Positions 33,123-41,125 of a stretch of DNA of 64,000 bases are shown here, piece by piece. A program made the position numbers and the translations under genes. The DNA comes from Candidatus Thorarchaeota archaeon. GTDB lineage: Archaea > Asgardarchaeota > Thorarchaeia > Thorarchaeales > Thorarchaeaceae. The notes beneath the pieces are model-generated. The model was not told the origin of the DNA and did no database searches. It saw only the letters and a list, made by a program, of their open reading frames with translations. The stretch spans positions 34,865-98,864 of the forward strand of contig RDNZ01000006.1 of the NCBI GenBank assembly GCA_011364905.1, given 5' to 3'. Each line of letters opens with the position of its first letter. The first letter of the stretch is position 1.

Positions 33123-34091
33123 ATGCAGAGCTTAATTGCAATGGCGGCACTGTTGAGAGAGATATCATTTGGAATACTGATAGCTGGATTAGTCTACACG
33201 TTTGGATTGTTCGCGCTAGGAAGACTCTTTGCCGCTATTTCTGACCATGGCTCATTTGACCATGATGTTGATCATGACATAGATCATGATGTTGACCACG
33301 ATATCGATCATGGCGTAGACCATGATATTGGACATGAAGTCGACCACGACTATGACCATGATATCGGACATGAGGTCGATCATGACTATGATCATGATGT
33401 TGGACACGGATACGATGTTGAACACATAGAGGTCGATCATGACCTTGACCATGATGTTGACCACGGAGAGGTTGACCATGACCTTGACCATGATGTTGAC
33501 CACGATATCGATCATGGCGTAGACCACGATGTAGATCATGGTGTAGACCATCACATTGAACATGATCATGACATTGATGTCCATCATGAAGTCCCAGTTG
33601 ACAAATCAGGATACTTTGAAACTGAACGCGGTGCACCAATGGGTGTTACGATAGGAACCTCACTTGTCACCTTTGGTTTTTTGGGCTCTATTCTTTATTA
33701 TGAGGGAATCATGTTCCCACTTGTTGGAAAACTGGCTGTTCATTTCATTAGCGTTGCAGTATTGGTCTATGCAGTGCGAAGTGTTCTCGGAAAAGTATTC
33801 GTTGAAGCTGGTTTCATGATTGAACCCAGACATTTGGTTGGCAAACAAGTAGAAGCAGTTTCGACAATAAATGATGGATTTGGCGAAATTCGAATAGAAA
33901 CTGAAATGGGGCTTCGGCGTTTCCACGCAAGGCCATTTCAGAAAGGCGTTGTGTTTCAAAAAGGAACAGAATTGTATATTGTATCAGCAGATGACAAGTT
34001 CGCCTATGTTGACCCGAGAAAAGATGTCGTCAAATGGCTTCAAAAGCAAAGCCAGAAACCTCGGGAAGAAAAGCTGACCAAGAAAGACTAG
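33123..34091 (+). CDS. NfeD-like membrane protein with a 120-residue His/Asp repeat
   Basis: A 322-residue protein. Residues about 13-39 are a transmembrane helix. Residues 41-160 are a low-complexity array of D-H-D-V/I-type tetrapeptides with 30 His and many more Asp. Two transmembrane helices follow at about 173-194 and 200-222, and residues 232-298 are a beta-rich OB-like NfeD domain (HLVGKQVEAVSTINDGFGEI, GTELYIVSADD). NfeD proteins pair with SPFH proteins in membrane microdomains, and an SPFH gene follows. The repeat is a probable binding site for Zn, Ni, Cu or Ca. A TATA-like GTTTATTTACC and an AGGAGATG ribosome site lie upstream of the ATG. I find no such insert in the NfeD proteins I know. 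Confidence 0.8.
   Translation: MQSLIAMAALLREISFGILIAGLVYTFGLFALGRLFAAISDHGSFDHDVDHDIDHDVDHDIDHGVDHDIGHEVDHDYDHDIGHEVDHDYDHDVGHGYDVEHIEVDHDLDHDVDHGEVDHDLDHDVDHDIDHGVDHDVDHGVDHHIEHDHDIDVHHEVPVDKSGYFETERGAPMGVTIGTSLVTFGFLGSILYYEGIMFPLVGKLAVHFISVAVLVYAVRSVLGKVFVEAGFMIEPRHLVGKQVEAVSTINDGFGEIRIETEMGLRRFHARPFQKGVVFQKGTELYIVSADDKFAYVDPRKDVVKWLQKQSQKPREEKLTKKD
33243..33602 (+). repeat. In-frame 12-bp repeat encoding His/Asp tetrapeptides
   Basis: About 30 imperfect copies of a 12-bp unit close to GACCATGATGTT, kept in frame so that His falls on nearly every fourth residue. Copies differ at synonymous sites (gat/gac, cat/cac), so the array is old and under protein-level selection rather than newly expanded. 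There are higher-order copies too: an 18-codon block recurs around 33436 and 33473. Confidence 0.85.
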
Positions 34092-34104
34092 TTCTCTGCG
34101 CAGA

Positions 34105-34112
34105 TTTATATC
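34105..34112 (+). promoter_or_regulatory. TATA box upstream of the SPFH gene
   Basis: TTTATATC just after the NfeD-like stop. It would start a transcript near 34135 and leave a leader of about 150 nt before the SPFH gene, so the SPFH gene can be expressed apart from the NfeD-like gene. Confidence 0.4.
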
Positions 34113-34288
34113 CCCTCAAAACAAAGAGTAAACAAGTGCGTTCGTAGGATGGCTACCAACTGCTCTGAGAGAGACACGTTGAGAGTGGAGTTCACTGTCA
34201 CTCTATTCAGTGATACGAAGCAAAAGGTGTCGGACGGACAGGGGGTAAAATGGACGAGGGCACAGAGATAAAGTAAGAAGGAAAACAA

Positions 34289-35611
34289 ATGCAAGCAAGT
34301 ATAATGGACTGGTTCGCAAACAACATTGCGCTCTCCATCGCTTTATTGATTATAATGGTTATACTTCTGTCTTTCATCTACGTTAGAAAGTATGTTAGGA
34401 TATTCGATCCAAACATCTTCTATGTCCATTTGAGACGGGGCAAAGCGATCAAACAGGGTGAAGGAGGCATGGTAATCCGAATTCCCTTCTTCGATCGCAT
34501 CCTGGCAGTGGATAGGACCGTTCAACAGCTGAATATATCAGCTGAATCAGTCCTCTCAAAGGAAAAGCAGAAGATTCGACTAAGTGCTGTTCTTCAATGG
34601 CAGGCAGAGAATGCTATTGCCACCATAAACAATGTGATGTGGAAAGAAATTCCAAGTAGACTAACAGCAATTATTGAGTCAGTTATTCGTACAGCATGCG
34701 CTCAGTTATCAGTCGAAATGATTCTTGAAGAACGGCAGTTGATCATTGAAGCAATCAAGAAGGAACTAATCGACATTGTTTCGGAATGGGGCCTAAAGGT
34801 TGTTACTGTAGAACTGGTCGATGTCACAGTGGTCAACGAATCATTCTTGAGAGATATGTCTAAACCTCGTGAAGCTGAGATGCATCGCCTTGCGCAAATC
34901 GCTCTTATCGAGGCTGATCAGTCAACAGGCACCCGAGATATTGAGAGAAGCAAAGTCCTTCGCGAGCAGGAAATTGCGCGTGACAAGGTCATTGGTGTAC
35001 AGGAACAATCTCAGTTGAGGGACATCCAAGAGGCCGAGAAGCAGCGTGAGCAGAGTGTCCTTGAGATTGCACTTCAGAAAGACCTGATGCAGAAGAAATA
35101 CGAGAAGCAACAAGCTGAGGTTGAAGCCTCAAAAGACCTTGAAGTTGCAAAACTTGCAGCTGAAGCACAAAAACAAAGAAAGATCAAGGAAGAGGTCGAA
35201 GTCCAAGCGCAGAGGATAGTTCAAGAAGCTCAGGCTGAAGCTAACAAAATCAGCATGGTCGCTGAGGCTGAAGCAGGCCAAATCCTGAAAGTCACAAGTG
35301 CGCAAGCTGAAGGTATCAAGAAAACGCTCGAGGCAGCACGAGACTACTCTCCACAAGCCTTTGCCAGAGACTTTCTACAGATACTACCTGAGATCTACAA
35401 GCAGATAGACATTGGCGATGTCACACTGTTTGGTGGTGGAGCAGGTACAGGCGGCGTTGAAGGTGAAGAGGGCGGAGGAGGAGCTCAAGCATTCCAGGTG
35501 TTTGGCAATGTATTGATCCCGATGATGCTCATGGCACGAATGATGGGTTTTGACTTCAAGAGTCTCATGAAAGATGCACTGGGCGAGATGGCCACAAAGG
35601 ACGAGAAATAA
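34289..35611 (+). CDS. SPFH/Band 7 (flotillin-like) membrane scaffold protein
   Basis: A 440-residue protein with an N-terminal membrane helix (about 13-32), an SPFH domain (about 33-215, including FYVHLRRGKAIKQGEGG, VIRIPFFDRI and the long helix LEERQLIIEAIKKELI), a long Ala/Glu/Gln/Lys coiled coil (215-360), a Gly-rich linker (about 385-405) and a final hydrophobic helix (NVLIPMMLMARMMGF). This is the flotillin/YqiK-type layout. These proteins oligomerise and organise membrane domains. The NfeD-like gene directly upstream is the usual partner. A purine-rich AAGAAGGAA lies before the ATG. Confidence 0.9.
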   Translation: MQASIMDWFANNIALSIALLIIMVILLSFIYVRKYVRIFDPNIFYVHLRRGKAIKQGEGGMVIRIPFFDRILAVDRTVQQLNISAESVLSKEKQKIRLSAVLQWQAENAIATINNVMWKEIPSRLTAIIESVIRTACAQLSVEMILEERQLIIEAIKKELIDIVSEWGLKVVTVELVDVTVVNESFLRDMSKPREAEMHRLAQIALIEADQSTGTRDIERSKVLREQEIARDKVIGVQEQSQLRDIQEAEKQREQSVLEIALQKDLMQKKYEKQQAEVEASKDLEVAKLAAEAQKQRKIKEEVEVQAQRIVQEAQAEANKISMVAEAEAGQILKVTSAQAEGIKKTLEAARDYSPQAFARDFLQILPEIYKQIDIGDVTLFGGGAGTGGVEGEEGGGGAQAFQVFGNVLIPMMLMARMMGFDFKSLMKDALGEMATKDEK

Positions 35612-35633
35612 CGAAAACAGAAAAAGTAGAGAA

Positions 35634-35664
35634 AGTCGGCGAGGGAATTATATCTTCGCCGGCT
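35634..35664. terminator. GC-rich stem-loop between convergent genes
   Basis: A 9-bp stem (AGTCGGCGA with TCGCCGGCT, one G-T pair) around a 13-nt loop, 23 bp past the SPFH stop and before the convergent TusA-like gene. It lacks a strong T-run, so its role in termination is tentative. Confidence 0.4.
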
Positions 35665-35713
35665 TGAATTCTAAGGAGCGTCCTACCTGAAGCTCACTGC
35701 GTAATTCTGTTTC

Positions 35714-35953
35714 TCACTTTACACGCTTGATGTACCAGATGAGTTTATCGCCTTCTTCAACAACCTCGAGGATTTCATTTCCAGTCCTGGAAGACCAGGC
35801 TGGAAAGTCCTTCTTGGTCCCAACGTCTGTGGCGATGACCTTCAAGATCTCGCCGACAGCAACTTCCTGAATCTCTTTCTTCGTCTTCAAAATAGGCATT
35901 GGACACCTTAGTCCGCTGGCATCAAACTCTCTTGCTACTTGATGTTCTGTCAT
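35714..35953 (-). CDS. TusA/SirA-like sulfur-carrier protein
   Basis: A 79-residue protein with the TusA fold: DASGLRCPMPILKTKKEI, where Cys17 in CPMP carries the persulfide, then ILKVIATDVGTKKDFPAW (a pattern close to the family D-x-x-x-x-x-D-x-x-x-W/F), then the final strand DKLIWYIKRVK. TusA-like carriers pass sulfur to tRNA thiolation, molybdenum cofactor or dissimilatory sulfur pathways, often together with DsrE-type proteins such as the one at 36516. It ends convergently to the SPFH gene. Confidence 0.9.
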   Translation of the reverse strand: MTEHQVAREFDASGLRCPMPILKTKKEIQEVAVGEILKVIATDVGTKKDFPAWSSRTGNEILEVVEEGDKLIWYIKRVK

Positions 35954-36058
35954 AGTCTATCGCCTTCCGTTCGACTTTTACGGGGTTTTATGCATTCCTA
36001 TACCGCAACGATGAGATGTAGCTCAAACCGGTGGTTACAACGAAGTTCGTCGGATTAG

Positions 36059-36078
36059 ACATATTTATTAATTATTAT
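36059..36078 (+). promoter_or_regulatory. AT-rich promoter for the 4-TM/DsrE operon
   Basis: A TATA-like run (ATATTTATTAATTATTAT) whose start site would fall near 36090-36095. It leaves a short leader carrying AAAGGTGT before ATG 36110, which supports that start over the GTG at 36101. Confidence 0.45.
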
Positions 36079-36109
36079 CTGAAGCATCGGCAAAATAAAG
36101 GTGTACGAA

Positions 36110-36502
36110 ATGGCACTGTTCCAATTAATTCTGTTCGTTCTACTAGCCCTGAATGTGAGCACGATGTTCTCAGGATTCATGTTGGCTAGGAGGATGGGCT
36201 ACTATCTTATGACTCAAGTCATGTTGTTGATGATAGCGATGTTTGTTAGCATTGGTGTACTGCTAGTTGGAGTTTTCTTCCCGCCAGTTCCAACAATGTT
36301 TGACTTGCTTCATATCCTACTTATTGTAGACTTCGTATTGATACTATTGGCCACACTGATGCAATTTGTAACAGTTGTTCCAATTCTTATGAAGACAATG
36401 CAGGGCGGTCCCTTCCATAGCTCTCACAACACCAACCTATTGGTGACTCTGTTCTTGCTACTTGGACTTGTCCTCTATTATGTTGAACTCGCAGTACTTT
36501 AG
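36110..36502 (+). CDS. Four-helix membrane protein linked to DsrE
   Basis: A membrane protein of about 130 residues with four helices (about 5-25, 33-56, 65-90, 105-128) and few polar residues. No family recognised with certainty. It is followed 13 bp later by a DsrE-like gene and is probably co-transcribed, so a role linked to sulfur or thiol traffic is possible. The GGTG ribosome site 7 nt before ATG 36110 favours that start; GTG 36101 would add three residues. Confidence 0.65.
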   Translation: MALFQLILFVLLALNVSTMFSGFMLARRMGYYLMTQVMLLMIAMFVSIGVLLVGVFFPPVPTMFDLLHILLIVDFVLILLATLMQFVTVVPILMKTMQGGPFHSSHNTNLLVTLFLLLGLVLYYVELAVL

Positions 36503-36515
36503 GAGATGATATAGA

Positions 36516-36878
36516 ATGCCTAGTATTTACATAATTTCCCAGTGGGGTCCCGAAGCGGCTGAGCGATGTTTTGGTCCTTTCGTTACCGGTACCACTGCAC
36601 AAGCTCAGGATGTTGATGCTAACATCTTTTTGATGATGGATGCAGTTATGTTGGTGAAGAAGGGGGTTGCAGGAAAGGTAAAAGCGCCTGGGTTCCCTCC
36701 ACTTCCTGATTTAATCGACGCTTTCCTTGAAGCAGGTGGAAGTATTCAGGTTTGCTCCAATTCAGCAGAATTTAGAGGCATTACTGAGAAAGACTTTTGT
36801 GACCCGCGAATCGAGATTGCTGGCGCTGCCACAATGATCGATGAAACCCTCAAGCACGACAAAACAATGTTCTTCTAG
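36516..36878 (+). CDS. DsrE-family sulfur-relay protein
   Basis: A 120-residue DsrE/DsrF-like protein: a first strand IYIISQWGPEAAERC, a central strand and helix VDANIFLMMDAVMLVKKGV, the FLEAGGSIQVCSNSAEFRGI loop with a Cys at the position where TusD/DsrE hold their active Cys, and a C-terminal AGAATMIDE helix. The family moves persulfide sulfur between carriers, TusA in particular, and a TusA-like gene lies 0.6 kb away on the other strand. A strong terminator follows it. Confidence 0.85.
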   Translation: MPSIYIISQWGPEAAERCFGPFVTGTTAQAQDVDANIFLMMDAVMLVKKGVAGKVKAPGFPPLPDLIDAFLEAGGSIQVCSNSAEFRGITEKDFCDPRIEIAGAATMIDETLKHDKTMFF

Positions 36879-36889
36879 AACTTCAAATC

Positions 36890-36921
36890 AGAGGGGTTCG
36901 CCCCTCTCACTTCTTATTTTT
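36890..36921 (+). terminator. UUCG-loop hairpin terminator after the DsrE gene
   Basis: A perfect 7-bp stem AGAGGGG/CCCCTCT closed by a TTCG tetraloop (36890-36907), then a T-rich stretch (TTCTTATTTTTG). It starts 11 bp past the DsrE stop and before the convergent kinase gene. Confidence 0.75.
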
Positions 36922-36936
36922 GTGACTAATTTCATT

Positions 36937-38709
36937 CTAGGTCATGTAGGGATAACACTGTGTCATGAGTAGGTTCAAGACGGAACTACGGACGGAACTC
37001 TCAGAAATGAAACCGGTCAGTTCGTTTTCGCATATCTTGATGTAAGGAAGCATGGGAAGTTCTTCAACTGGAATGTCGACATCTGGATCATCAACATTGA
37101 TTGTTTCAACCATGCTTAGAGGTACCCCCAATGAGTCTAGAACTGCAGTCAGTATCTCCATTGCAGGTTCGCAGAAGACACAATGATTCGATTTGTAGAA
37201 AGTGATACAGGTTTGTCTTCCGCAGTGTAGTTCCGGAGTTTCAATCCAGAGCGGCAGCATCAGAATGAATCTTGCACCTTGGGAGTGATTTCCTTTCACC
37301 CGGTCCTCAACCCGAATCTTACCGCCTATGTTCCTAACAATCCTATCGACAAGTGTTAGTCCAAGCCCTCTCCCGACTATCTGCTCATCCGGACTTCCTG
37401 TCCTTCGAAAGATGAACTCCTTTGCATTGTCGGGGACCCCCGGTCCATGGTCTATGAACTCAATTCGGACCATCTTCACTTCTTTGACTATCTCTGCAAG
37501 AACCTCCATGTGTACGACATCTTTCTCATCAAACGTCATGGCATTGTGAAGTAGATTGAAACACACCTGTTCGAGATACTGGTGACCAGCTACCTCAAAC
37601 AGTCCTTTCTCGACATTTGTAGTCAACTCAAGTGTCTTCCACGGAAAGTCTCTCTCAACTGAATCCTTGGCAGTTTCAAGATAATCGTAAAAGTCAACCT
37701 TTGTTCTTGTTGGCGGTTCATTTGCCAACCTAAAGAGAGACCTTAGATTCGCAATCATTCTCGCAGCTCTTCTGACATTCCAGCTTGATTCATGCAGCAA
37801 TGGTCGATATTGCTCAGGAATGTCTTGGGAACTCTCCATTAGCCCTGTCGAGAACAGAAGGCTCTGGTTGACATTATTCAGATCGTGAGTCATGACTTCT
37901 AGGTATAAGTTGGCACGTTCACGCTCAACTTGCTCCCTCATTTCAGCATTCTTTCTTCTGTCAATATCAAGTGCCATTAACGCGATTGTAGATGATTGGT
38001 CGGGAACCTCCAAAAGATTCGCCGTTACACTTACCCACGTTGTTCTTCCGTCAGCAGTTTTCAACTGCAGTTCGAAGTCTTCAACACTTTTGCCATTAGC
38101 CGCTTCTGAAATCATTTGTCCAACGATTTCTTTACCGTTACCATTAGGAAGGAACGATGAGAAATTCCTTCGAAGTAAATCCTCTTCTTTGTACCCTAGC
38201 AACCTGGCTGCGGCTTTATTGACTTGCAGGACATTGCCCATTAAACTCAAGGAGAAGTAAGCTATTGGAGATGAGTCATATAATGCTCTATATTTACTCT
38301 CTGAAACATCAATCGCGGCCTCAAGCTCAACTTGATGGGATACATTGCGGACTATAGCCATAACAGCCGGCTTTCGAGAGAGAGCGAAGTCAGAGGTACT
38401 AATTTCGACATGGATAATGCTTCCATCCTTTTTCAAAAATCGGGCTCTGAAAGAGGGACGCTGAGTTTGACCCCAATTAAACGCATCCTGAACCTCACTG
38501 AATTGATGGGCTGTGGTTGGTTCCAGAAGATCAGTAACTTGCTTTCCCTCAAGACTAGCAAAATCATACCCCATCATTTCTAGAAACGCAGGATTTGCCA
38601 TGACAATCCTATCATCCTGTAATATGATGATTCCATCATTTGCCAACATCATCATGCCAAAGTATTCATCTTCGACATTGGTGGTGTTCTTGTTGGATTG
38701 ATCCTGCAA
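36937..38709 (-). CDS. PAS-PAS histidine kinase with C-terminal thioredoxin-like domain
   Basis: A 590-residue soluble sensor kinase. PAS domains lie at about 18-130 and 135-255. The dimerisation/phosphoacceptor helix holds His275 (EVMTHDLNNVNQ). The ATPase domain (about 370-488) has an N box with Asn385 and Asn389 (FNLLHNA), G1 DHGPG (420-424) and G2 GRGLGL (446-451), so it appears active. Residues about 501-582 form a thioredoxin/glutaredoxin-like domain: strand ITFYKS, the redox motif HCVFC (Cys510, Cys513), strand VETINVDD, and a cis-Pro loop LPMLPYIKI. I know of no described kinase family with this ending. The start is TTG. It lies between DsrE and the SmtB-like regulator, and a degenerate paralogue is at 55482-57221. 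Confidence 0.88.
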   Translation of the reverse strand: MQDQSNKNTTNVEDEYFGMMMLANDGIIILQDDRIVMANPAFLEMMGYDFASLEGKQVTDLLEPTTAHQFSEVQDAFNWGQTQRPSFRARFLKKDGSIIHVEISTSDFALSRKPAVMAIVRNVSHQVELEAAIDVSESKYRALYDSSPIAYFSLSLMGNVLQVNKAAARLLGYKEEDLLRRNFSSFLPNGNGKEIVGQMISEAANGKSVEDFELQLKTADGRTTWVSVTANLLEVPDQSSTIALMALDIDRRKNAEMREQVERERANLYLEVMTHDLNNVNQSLLFSTGLMESSQDIPEQYRPLLHESSWNVRRAARMIANLRSLFRLANEPPTRTKVDFYDYLETAKDSVERDFPWKTLELTTNVEKGLFEVAGHQYLEQVCFNLLHNAMTFDEKDVVHMEVLAEIVKEVKMVRIEFIDHGPGVPDNAKEFIFRRTGSPDEQIVGRGLGLTLVDRIVRNIGGKIRVEDRVKGNHSQGARFILMLPLWIETPELHCGRQTCITFYKSNHCVFCEPAMEILTAVLDSLGVPLSMVETINVDDPDVDIPVEELPMLPYIKICENELTGFISESSVRSSVLNLLMTQCYPYMT

Positions 38710-38856
38710 ATCGTTTTCCGCCTAGATGCATCCAAAGTCGCCGCATCTGCTCTTGCGCTATTCATGTGTCAAGTATAATCTACATATAGATTGCTTGTGT
38801 AAATCAAGAGCAACTCCGTATTCCGCAAGGGAATTGCTTTTAAGGCCATTTTCTAT

Positions 38857-38886
38857 CATTTCAACACTTGTATAATCGTTGAAATG
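38857..38886 (+). promoter_or_regulatory. Promoter and inverted-repeat operator of the arsR-ATPase operon
   Basis: A perfect 9-bp inverted repeat, CATTTCAAC-N12-GTTGAAATG, enclosing a TATA-like TGTATAATC. This is the size and symmetry expected of an ArsR/SmtB operator. A start site 22-27 bp downstream falls at about 38897-38900, which coincides with ATG 38899 and suggests a leaderless transcript. Confidence 0.55.
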
Positions 38887-38898
38887 TTGTGTGGGAAA

Positions 38899-39225
38899 AT
38901 GACAGCCACAAAAAAGGCATCTGAAAATCAGATTGAGTTCAAAGGCGATGAATTGAACAATGTGATAGCAATTTTCAGAGCACTCTCTGATCATTCACGT
39001 GTTCGAATCATATCGGCTCTCTCGAATAATGAGAATCTTTGCGTATCTGACATCGCCGAATTACTTGAGATGCCGATCAGTAGGGTGAGTCATCATCTCA
39101 GCACATTGAGGATGCTGGGATTTGTGAAGTCGCATCAAGATGGAAAGCAGGTCTTTTACACTATTGACGACGATTGCATTACTGACATCATGAAGAGGGC
39201 AAGAGACCATGTCGCAGGAAACTGA
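38899..39225 (+). CDS. ArsR/SmtB-family metal-sensing repressor
   Basis: About 108 residues with the SmtB fold: LSDHSRVRIISAL, LCVSDIAELLEMPISRVSHHLSTLRMLGFV as helix-turn-helix, then the wing KQVFYTIDDD. The C-terminal alpha-5 helix has DDDCITDIMKRARDHVAGN, in which Asp, Cys, His and Asn fall where SmtB holds its Zn ligands (Asp, His, His, Glu), so a metal site with a Cys substitution is likely. It overlaps the P-type ATPase gene by 17 bp and presumably represses it until Zn, Cd or Pb binds. ATG 38899 is preferred over 38884 from promoter spacing. Confidence 0.88.
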   Translation: MTATKKASENQIEFKGDELNNVIAIFRALSDHSRVRIISALSNNENLCVSDIAELLEMPISRVSHHLSTLRMLGFVKSHQDGKQVFYTIDDDCITDIMKRARDHVAGN

Positions 39226-41122
39226 AACTGCGTGTACAACCTGCGCCGCTACTGCAGGAACTGAAACCCACAAGTCAAGACAATACAAGTACAGAATGGC
39301 AGTCTTGTCAGCATCCATGCTAGTTCTTGGTATCGCTCTTGGATTCTTGAGCGCAAATATCATCCTCATTTACTGTGTATTTCTTGCCTCTATGCTATCA
39401 GCTGGACAGTTCATTCTTCCAAGAGGGGCTCGAGGATTAATGAAACTTCGACTTGACATGCACTTTCTAATGTCAACAGCGTCCATAGGAGCATTCATCA
39501 TTGGCGCTCCGGCTGAAGGCGCAGCAGTCATGTTTCTCTTCTTCATATCGATGCTACTTGAAGAAAGAGCAGAAGATCAGGTGAGGCACGAGCTAGAACA
39601 ACTCATACAATTAGAACCTCCATCAGCCACTATCAAGATGAAAGATTCTGAAGCTTGCATACCGACATCAGAGGTCATGCGGGGAGATGTTTTGATTGTG
39701 CGACCTGGAGGAAAAATAGGCCTGGATGGAGTTGTCGTATATGGCGAAACCTCAGTAAATCAAGCTCCGATAACAGGAGAGTCGATTCCTGTCACAAAGA
39801 TAATTGGGGACAAGGTGTATGCAGGGACAATAAACCAAGAGGGATACATCGAGGTCGAGGTAACCTCGAAATCAAATGAAACCGTTCTTTCAAAAATAGT
39901 AGAATTGGTAGCAGATGCAAAGAACAAGAAGGCACCGACGGAGAAGCTAATAGATAGATTCTCCCAAAAATATACTCCTGTTATGGTCACTCTAACAATC
40001 TTGCTTGGATTGGTAACATGGATCCTTGGTGCATCACCTGTCGACGCCACTTATCGTGCATTGACACTACTGGTCATCAGTTGCCCTTGCGCTTTTGTTG
40101 TATCAATCCCAGTTAGTATTGTGTCATCCATAGCAGGCTCAGCAAGAGATGGAGTCTTGGTAAAAGGCGGAATCTACATAGAGCAAGTAAGCAAGACGAA
40201 GACTGTTGCATTCGATAAAACGGGCACTCTCACGGATGGCGAGTTGTCAGTGAAAGAGGTCTGTCTACATAACAATTTCAGCAGAGAGGAAGTTCTCATA
40301 ACAGCCGCCACTTTAGAACAGATGTCTGAGCACCCGATAGCACGAGCATTGGTCGATGTAACTAAGAACGAAGACATGGAGCTAAGAGAGACTTTCGGAT
40401 TCTCTGCAATTCCAGGACTCGGCATTGAGGGTAAAATCGGAGATGCAACCTATCTCGTGGGAAACCGGAGACTCTTGATGGAACAAAGTATCATGCTGGA
40501 TGAACCTTCTAAGCATAGTTGTGGAGTAGGTACTCTAGTCTATGTTGCACAAGGCAACATGCACCTCGGGACTATTGTTTTGGCAGACTCACTTCGGGCT
40601 GGAGCAGTTGAAGCTGTGCGTGAACTAAAGAGCATGGGCATACGTACCATTATGCTCACCGGGGATAGTGAAACAGTAGCGAAAGACATAGCGCAAGAGG
40701 TTGGTGTTGATGAATACATGGCAGAGCTTCTTCCAGAAGAGAAGGTGGCTGCAATAGAGGAGATTTCAACAAACGGCTCATCGATAATGGTTGGCGATGG
40801 CATTAATGATGCACCGGCTCTCGCTACCGCAGATGTGGGAATTGCTATGGGCGCAGTTTCTTCGGATGCCGCACTTGAAACATCAGACATCGCCTTGATG
40901 CAGCAGGATCTGAGGAATGTGCCTGGTATTATCAAGAAGGCAAAAAAGACAATGAGAATAGTACGCCAAAATATTACTCTCTCAATATCTGTAAAGCTCT
41001 TCATCGGTATTTTTGCTGCCTTCGGTCTCGTGAGTCTGTGGATGGCCATTGGAATAGGGGATATGGGACTAACTTTTGCAGTAATTGCCAATGCTCTAAG
41101 ATTGGTAAGGAAAAACACCTAG
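39209..41122 (+). CDS. Zn/Cd/Pb-type P1B-ATPase (CadA/ZntA-like)
   Basis: A 637-residue heavy-metal exporter. The membrane metal site is CPC at 292-294; the phosphorylation motif is DKTGT with Asp336; the soluble HP motif is at about 375; the hinge is VGDGINDAPAL (about 529-539). The last membrane helices show N-x7-K (RQNITLSISVKL) and DMG, the P1B-2 signature for Zn2+/Cd2+/Pb2+. There is no N-terminal HMA domain; only a short tail with a CTTC pair (Cys9, Cys12) and one His could bind metal. It is co-transcribed with the SmtB-like repressor (17 bp overlap). Confidence 0.93.
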   Translation: MSQETETACTTCAATAGTETHKSRQYKYRMAVLSASMLVLGIALGFLSANIILIYCVFLASMLSAGQFILPRGARGLMKLRLDMHFLMSTASIGAFIIGAPAEGAAVMFLFFISMLLEERAEDQVRHELEQLIQLEPPSATIKMKDSEACIPTSEVMRGDVLIVRPGGKIGLDGVVVYGETSVNQAPITGESIPVTKIIGDKVYAGTINQEGYIEVEVTSKSNETVLSKIVELVADAKNKKAPTEKLIDRFSQKYTPVMVTLTILLGLVTWILGASPVDATYRALTLLVISCPCAFVVSIPVSIVSSIAGSARDGVLVKGGIYIEQVSKTKTVAFDKTGTLTDGELSVKEVCLHNNFSREEVLITAATLEQMSEHPIARALVDVTKNEDMELRETFGFSAIPGLGIEGKIGDATYLVGNRRLLMEQSIMLDEPSKHSCGVGTLVYVAQGNMHLGTIVLADSLRAGAVEAVRELKSMGIRTIMLTGDSETVAKDIAQEVGVDEYMAELLPEEKVAAIEEISTNGSSIMVGDGINDAPALATADVGIAMGAVSSDAALETSDIALMQQDLRNVPGIIKKAKKTMRIVRQNITLSISVKLFIGIFAAFGLVSLWMAIGIGDMGLTFAVIANALRLVRKNT

Positions 41123-41125
41123 AGA

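Noticed and set aside
33243-33602. Possible CRISPR or satellite repeat
   Set aside because: Units are only 12 bp with no spacers and lie in a coding frame; this is a peptide repeat.
33235-33639. Long minus-strand frames (134 and 111 codons) opposite the His/Asp array
   Set aside because: They are the mirror of the 12-bp repeat, which keeps all frames open. No ribosome site or natural ending is present, and the plus-strand protein has normal domains on both sides.
40540-41118. 192-codon minus-strand frame inside the P-type ATPase
   Set aside because: Antisense shadow of conserved hinge and membrane segments, with no independent support.
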